Shown one piece after another: positions 61,513-64,000 of a DNA stretch of 64,000 nt (position 1 is its first letter; every line of letters begins with the position of its first letter). The position numbers and the translations under genes were made by a program. Source of the DNA: Cryobacterium sp. HLT2-28 (GTDB taxonomy: Bacteria > Actinomycetota > Actinomycetes > Actinomycetales > Microbacteriaceae). The notes beneath the pieces are model-generated. The model was given only the letters and a program-made list of their open reading frames with translations, ran no database searches and was not told the origin of the DNA. The stretch covers positions 62,001 to 126,000 of the forward strand of contig NZ_SOFH01000011.1 in assembly GCF_004402495.1 (NCBI RefSeq). The letters run 5' to 3'.

Positions 61513-62448
61513 ATGCCGCCGGGCGCCCAGGGCTGGCCGGCCGGCGGAATCGGGACAACAATGTGGGTCATGATCGTGTTGGTTGTCTGCGGCGTGCTGG
61601 CCCTGGCCGGGGTCGTGGGGGTGGCGGTCTGGGGCGGGATCGATCTGCGCTCGCCGGCAGTCGGCGCATCCGACCCCACGGCGCAGCATGCGGCGTCGGT
61701 GTCGCCAATCCCGGTGCGCAGCGCACGAGTGCCGACCGGGCTCCGTCGCTTCGCCTGGTGGGCGACCGTGGTCACGGTGACCGGAACTGTCTCCGGTCTG
61801 CTGATGGCCGGAGCCGGAGGAAGGCTCGTCATGCGAGTGCTCGCGCTGACCTCTCCGCCGGCCGCGGGCAGGATCACCGAGGCGCAGGCGCGCGTCGGCG
61901 ACATCACGGTCAACGGAACCTTCGCGTTCCTCGTTTTCGGCGCACTGCCCGGGGCATTCCTGTCGGCGATCCTCTACGTCGTGATCCACCGCTGGCTTCC
62001 CCGCGGCCGGCTCGGGGGCGTGATCTTCGGTCTGCTCCTGCTGGCCCTGTTCGCGACGACCCTCGACCCGCTCCGGGCCGACAACATCGATTTCGACATC
62101 GTCGGGCCGGGCTGGCTGGCGGTCCTGCTCTTCTCTGTCGTCGTGATCCTGCACGGGATGCTGGTGGCTGCGTTCGCGGGCTGGTACAGCGGACGCCTCC
62201 CCCCGCCGACGCGACGCACCTGGCCTGCCTACTCGCCGCTGCTGGCGGCCGTCGTCTACTTTCCGCTCGGGCTGGTGCTCCTCGCCGCCGCCATCCTGAC
62301 CCTGATCGGCTGTGCGCTCATCCCGGCCGCGCCTCGTTGGTGGACCTCCGATGCCCTGATCCGGGCCGGACGGATCGCCCTGCTCGCGCTCGGGGTCGTC
62401 TCCATCCCGGGCGTCATCGGTTCGGTGACCTCGATCATGACCCGGTGA
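61513..62448 (+). CDS. hypothetical integral membrane protein
   Basis: Protein of 311 residues with about six hydrophobic segments (for example MWVMIVLVVCGVLALAGVVG, WWATVVTVTGTVSGLLMAGA, GGVIFGLLLLALFATTL and LLAAVVYFPLGLVLLAAAIL). I recognise no family. ATG 61513 is used; GTG 61504 and ATG 61561 are alternatives, and the last would begin directly with the first helix. Conserved-looking loop residues GGRLVMRVLALTSPPAAGRITEAQ may mark a functional site. Confidence 0.7.
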   Translation: MPPGAQGWPAGGIGTTMWVMIVLVVCGVLALAGVVGVAVWGGIDLRSPAVGASDPTAQHAASVSPIPVRSARVPTGLRRFAWWATVVTVTGTVSGLLMAGAGGRLVMRVLALTSPPAAGRITEAQARVGDITVNGTFAFLVFGALPGAFLSAILYVVIHRWLPRGRLGGVIFGLLLLALFATTLDPLRADNIDFDIVGPGWLAVLLFSVVVILHGMLVAAFAGWYSGRLPPPTRRTWPAYSPLLAAVVYFPLGLVLLAAAILTLIGCALIPAAPRWWTSDALIRAGRIALLALGVVSIPGVIGSVTSIMTR

Positions 62449-62592
62449 TCGCCTGGCGTGGCCGCGCAGGTACCTAGACGCGGCACCTGCGGCGGGGCAC
62501 AATAGTCCAGAGTTGAGGCCCGTTCCCCACCGATCGTGCACCCCCGGGAGGAGTCAGGCGCTCGTGCAGCACCGATGTCGTTGGAGTGCGTC

Positions 62593-64000
62593 ATGGACAG
62601 TATCCTCACCTTCGTTGCACTGCGGCCTCCGGTGCAGGGCGCTCCGCCGGCGCCCCGGCTGGCCGATGGCACTGCGTTCCAGCAGGAGCTCGCCCACGCG
62701 GTCGACGGGCCGACGGCCGCGGCCGACGCGGTGGCAGCGGCACGGGCCTTCGCGGACGGCGTGCGATTCGTGGCCAGGGCCGATCAGGTGAATCGAGGGC
62801 CCGAACTTGTCTCTCTGGTCGAGAAGCTCACCGGTGACGACGCGCGCACCCTCGCCCAGGTGACGTCCGCCGTTCGCGCCGCCATCGGCGGGATCCCCGC
62901 GGCGGACTGGGCCGAGGACGCCGGAAAGGCCAAAGACAGCGTGCTCGCGGGCTACCTGCTCGAACCCGACGGGCCCAGCGCGGCCCTGGCCGTGACGCTG
63001 GTGCGTGCCTACGCGCTGGCCGAGGCGGTGTCGGCGGGCGTCGCATCCGTGGCCGGAATCGACTCACTCCTGGCGGCGCCCCTCCTGCTGCCGGACACCC
63101 TGATCCGGCTGCGTGACACGGCGCCCGTGGCCGCCGAAACACCGTCGCCGGAGGCGGCGGTCACCGAGCTGCTGCACCGATTCGCGGCCGCCCGCGACGA
63201 GCATGCACGCCTCGGCCAGGCGCTCACCGACCTCGACAGCCACGACGAAGACGAACTGCTGCTGAGCGAACTCGGTGAGCAGCGGCCGCTCGCAGACCTC
63301 TATCGCACCCGCTCCGCCCGAGCCGCCGCCCCGCGCGAGAACGATCACAACCGGCCCAAGCCGACCCCCGACGAGGATGCCTTCGGCTCGTCGCCGCTGC
63401 GCCGCGCGGCCAGCCGGTCGAACGTGGTGCTCTCCGACACCGCTGTGCGGCTGCTGTCGACGCCCGCCCAGGAAGCGCTCCGCAGTCTCGAACTCGACCC
63501 GGCGACATCCGCCGTGCGCGACATGCAGTTGGCCGTGCGAGCCCGCCATGACGCGGCCGGCCAGGATCTGCGCACCCTGTCGATCCAACTCGGCACCCAC
63601 CTGGGCACGGTCGACGACCGAACCCACCATCTCATCTCCGAGCTGATCGGAAAGTGGAAGGTCGACCCGGTCGACGACCCGGCGGGCACGGAGCCCGTCG
63701 CCACCGCGGCCCCCGGCGCGCACACCGCGGTCACCCCGCTCGGCGTCGCCGACCTGCACGTCGTGCGAACCCACCTCAGCCGCTACGAGCGCGGTGAGGT
63801 CGCCAGCCTCGAGAACGCTCTGCCCGGCGAGAAGCTCACCCACACGGTGAGTCAGATCGACGAGACCGAAACCACGAACACCACCGAGACCGAGCAGACC
63901 GACCTGCGCTCGCTCGCCCAGACCGCCGCCGAGCAGAGTTCGGGCAAGACCACAGCGCAAGCGGTCGGCAGCGGCCGCGGCCCGCTCACGAGCGACGGAC
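62593..64000 (+). CDS. large uncharacterised protein, cut by the window end
   Basis: Open frame from ATG 62593 (GGAG seven bases upstream) for at least 469 codons with no stop. Mostly helical and Ala-rich, without signal or membrane segments. Near the end is DLHVVRTHLSRYERGEVASL followed by ENALPGEKLTHTVSQIDETE and Thr/Glu-rich sequence. I recall a YxxGEIAxIENVxxGE...TETE signature in large uncharacterised bacterial proteins, some near phage-tail-like particle genes, but cannot verify it. What follows to the right would decide its context. Confidence 0.7.
   Translation, partial: MDSILTFVALRPPVQGAPPAPRLADGTAFQQELAHAVDGPTAAADAVAAARAFADGVRFVARADQVNRGPELVSLVEKLTGDDARTLAQVTSAVRAAIGGIPAADWAEDAGKAKDSVLAGYLLEPDGPSAALAVTLVRAYALAEAVSAGVASVAGIDSLLAAPLLLPDTLIRLRDTAPVAAETPSPEAAVTELLHRFAAARDEHARLGQALTDLDSHDEDELLLSELGEQRPLADLYRTRSARAAAPRENDHNRPKPTPDEDAFGSSPLRRAASRSNVVLSDTAVRLLSTPAQEALRSLELDPATSAVRDMQLAVRARHDAAGQDLRTLSIQLGTHLGTVDDRTHHLISELIGKWKVDPVDDPAGTEPVATAAPGAHTAVTPLGVADLHVVRTHLSRYERGEVASLENALPGEKLTHTVSQIDETETTNTTETEQTDLRSLAQTAAEQSSGKTTAQAVGSGRGPLTSDG

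Overview
The window is GC-rich DNA from an actinobacterium, most likely of the family Microbacteriaceae. The clues are gene starts that are often GTG, many ATGA/GTGA overlaps, TANNNT promoters close to start codons, DUF222/HNH and NERD proteins, and a striking excess of the strand-symmetric word ACGGATGC/GCATCCGT. A DUF3494 ice-binding protein suggests a cold-adapted genus such as Cryobacterium; this is inference. I found no rRNA, tRNA, CRISPR array, transposase or prophage.

Left part (1-31 kb). A PAP2 phosphatase is followed by a type III polyketide synthase, a methyltransferase and a flavin monooxygenase, an arrangement like phenolic-lipid clusters. Next come a glycogen-debranching-type enzyme facing a LacI regulator and an ABC sugar importer, an SDR, a NPPF-type methyltransferase, a flavin amine oxidase whose parts are in permuted order, small zinc-type and membrane proteins, and acylphosphatase. 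A second LacI regulator then faces a galactoside locus (GH42 beta-galactosidase, ABC importer, GH36 alpha-galactosidase). A zinc alcohol dehydrogenase follows.

Middle (28-40 kb). A CoA-transferase, a PucR regulator, a GabT-type aminotransferase, an aldehyde dehydrogenase, a glutaryl-CoA dehydrogenase-like enzyme and an MFS transporter fit a 5-aminovalerate/glutarate route. A MarR/NAD(P)-binding protein pair, a PepSY-like protein and an SDR follow.

40-51 kb. Two NERD paralogs, a Tat-exported phospholipase C-like protein, two paralogous exported phosphoesterases, a PPOX protein, a chimeric PPOX/NERD relic and a DUF222-HNH gene form a locus with visible duplication and deletion. An uncharacterised multidomain protein, a GNAT and an HD protein follow.

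51-64 kb. This is the most interesting region: a c-di-GMP-I type riboswitch and a 50-residue ORF lie upstream of seven overlapping genes (MCP, CheW, CheA-REC, CheB, CheR-TPR, CheW, REC-GGDEF). The gene content matches the Wsp surface-sensing system of pseudomonads, here with a CheB whose receiver domain has lost its phosphorylation site. The riboswitch could sense the product of the terminal diguanylate cyclase. An ice-binding protein, a membrane protein and a large edge-truncated protein follow.

Two sets of non-coding signals stand out. One is a family of about 100-bp hairpins bounded by TAACTC inverted repeats (four copies). The other is a CCCCC-N-GGGGG box found upstream of NERD-1, the phospholipase gene, the riboswitch and the ice-binding/membrane-protein pair, which suggests a shared regulator. 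Stretches of 300 bases or more without a normal gene are 43885-44246 (relic plus HNH promoter) and 51632-52332 (regulatory leader); both are described below.
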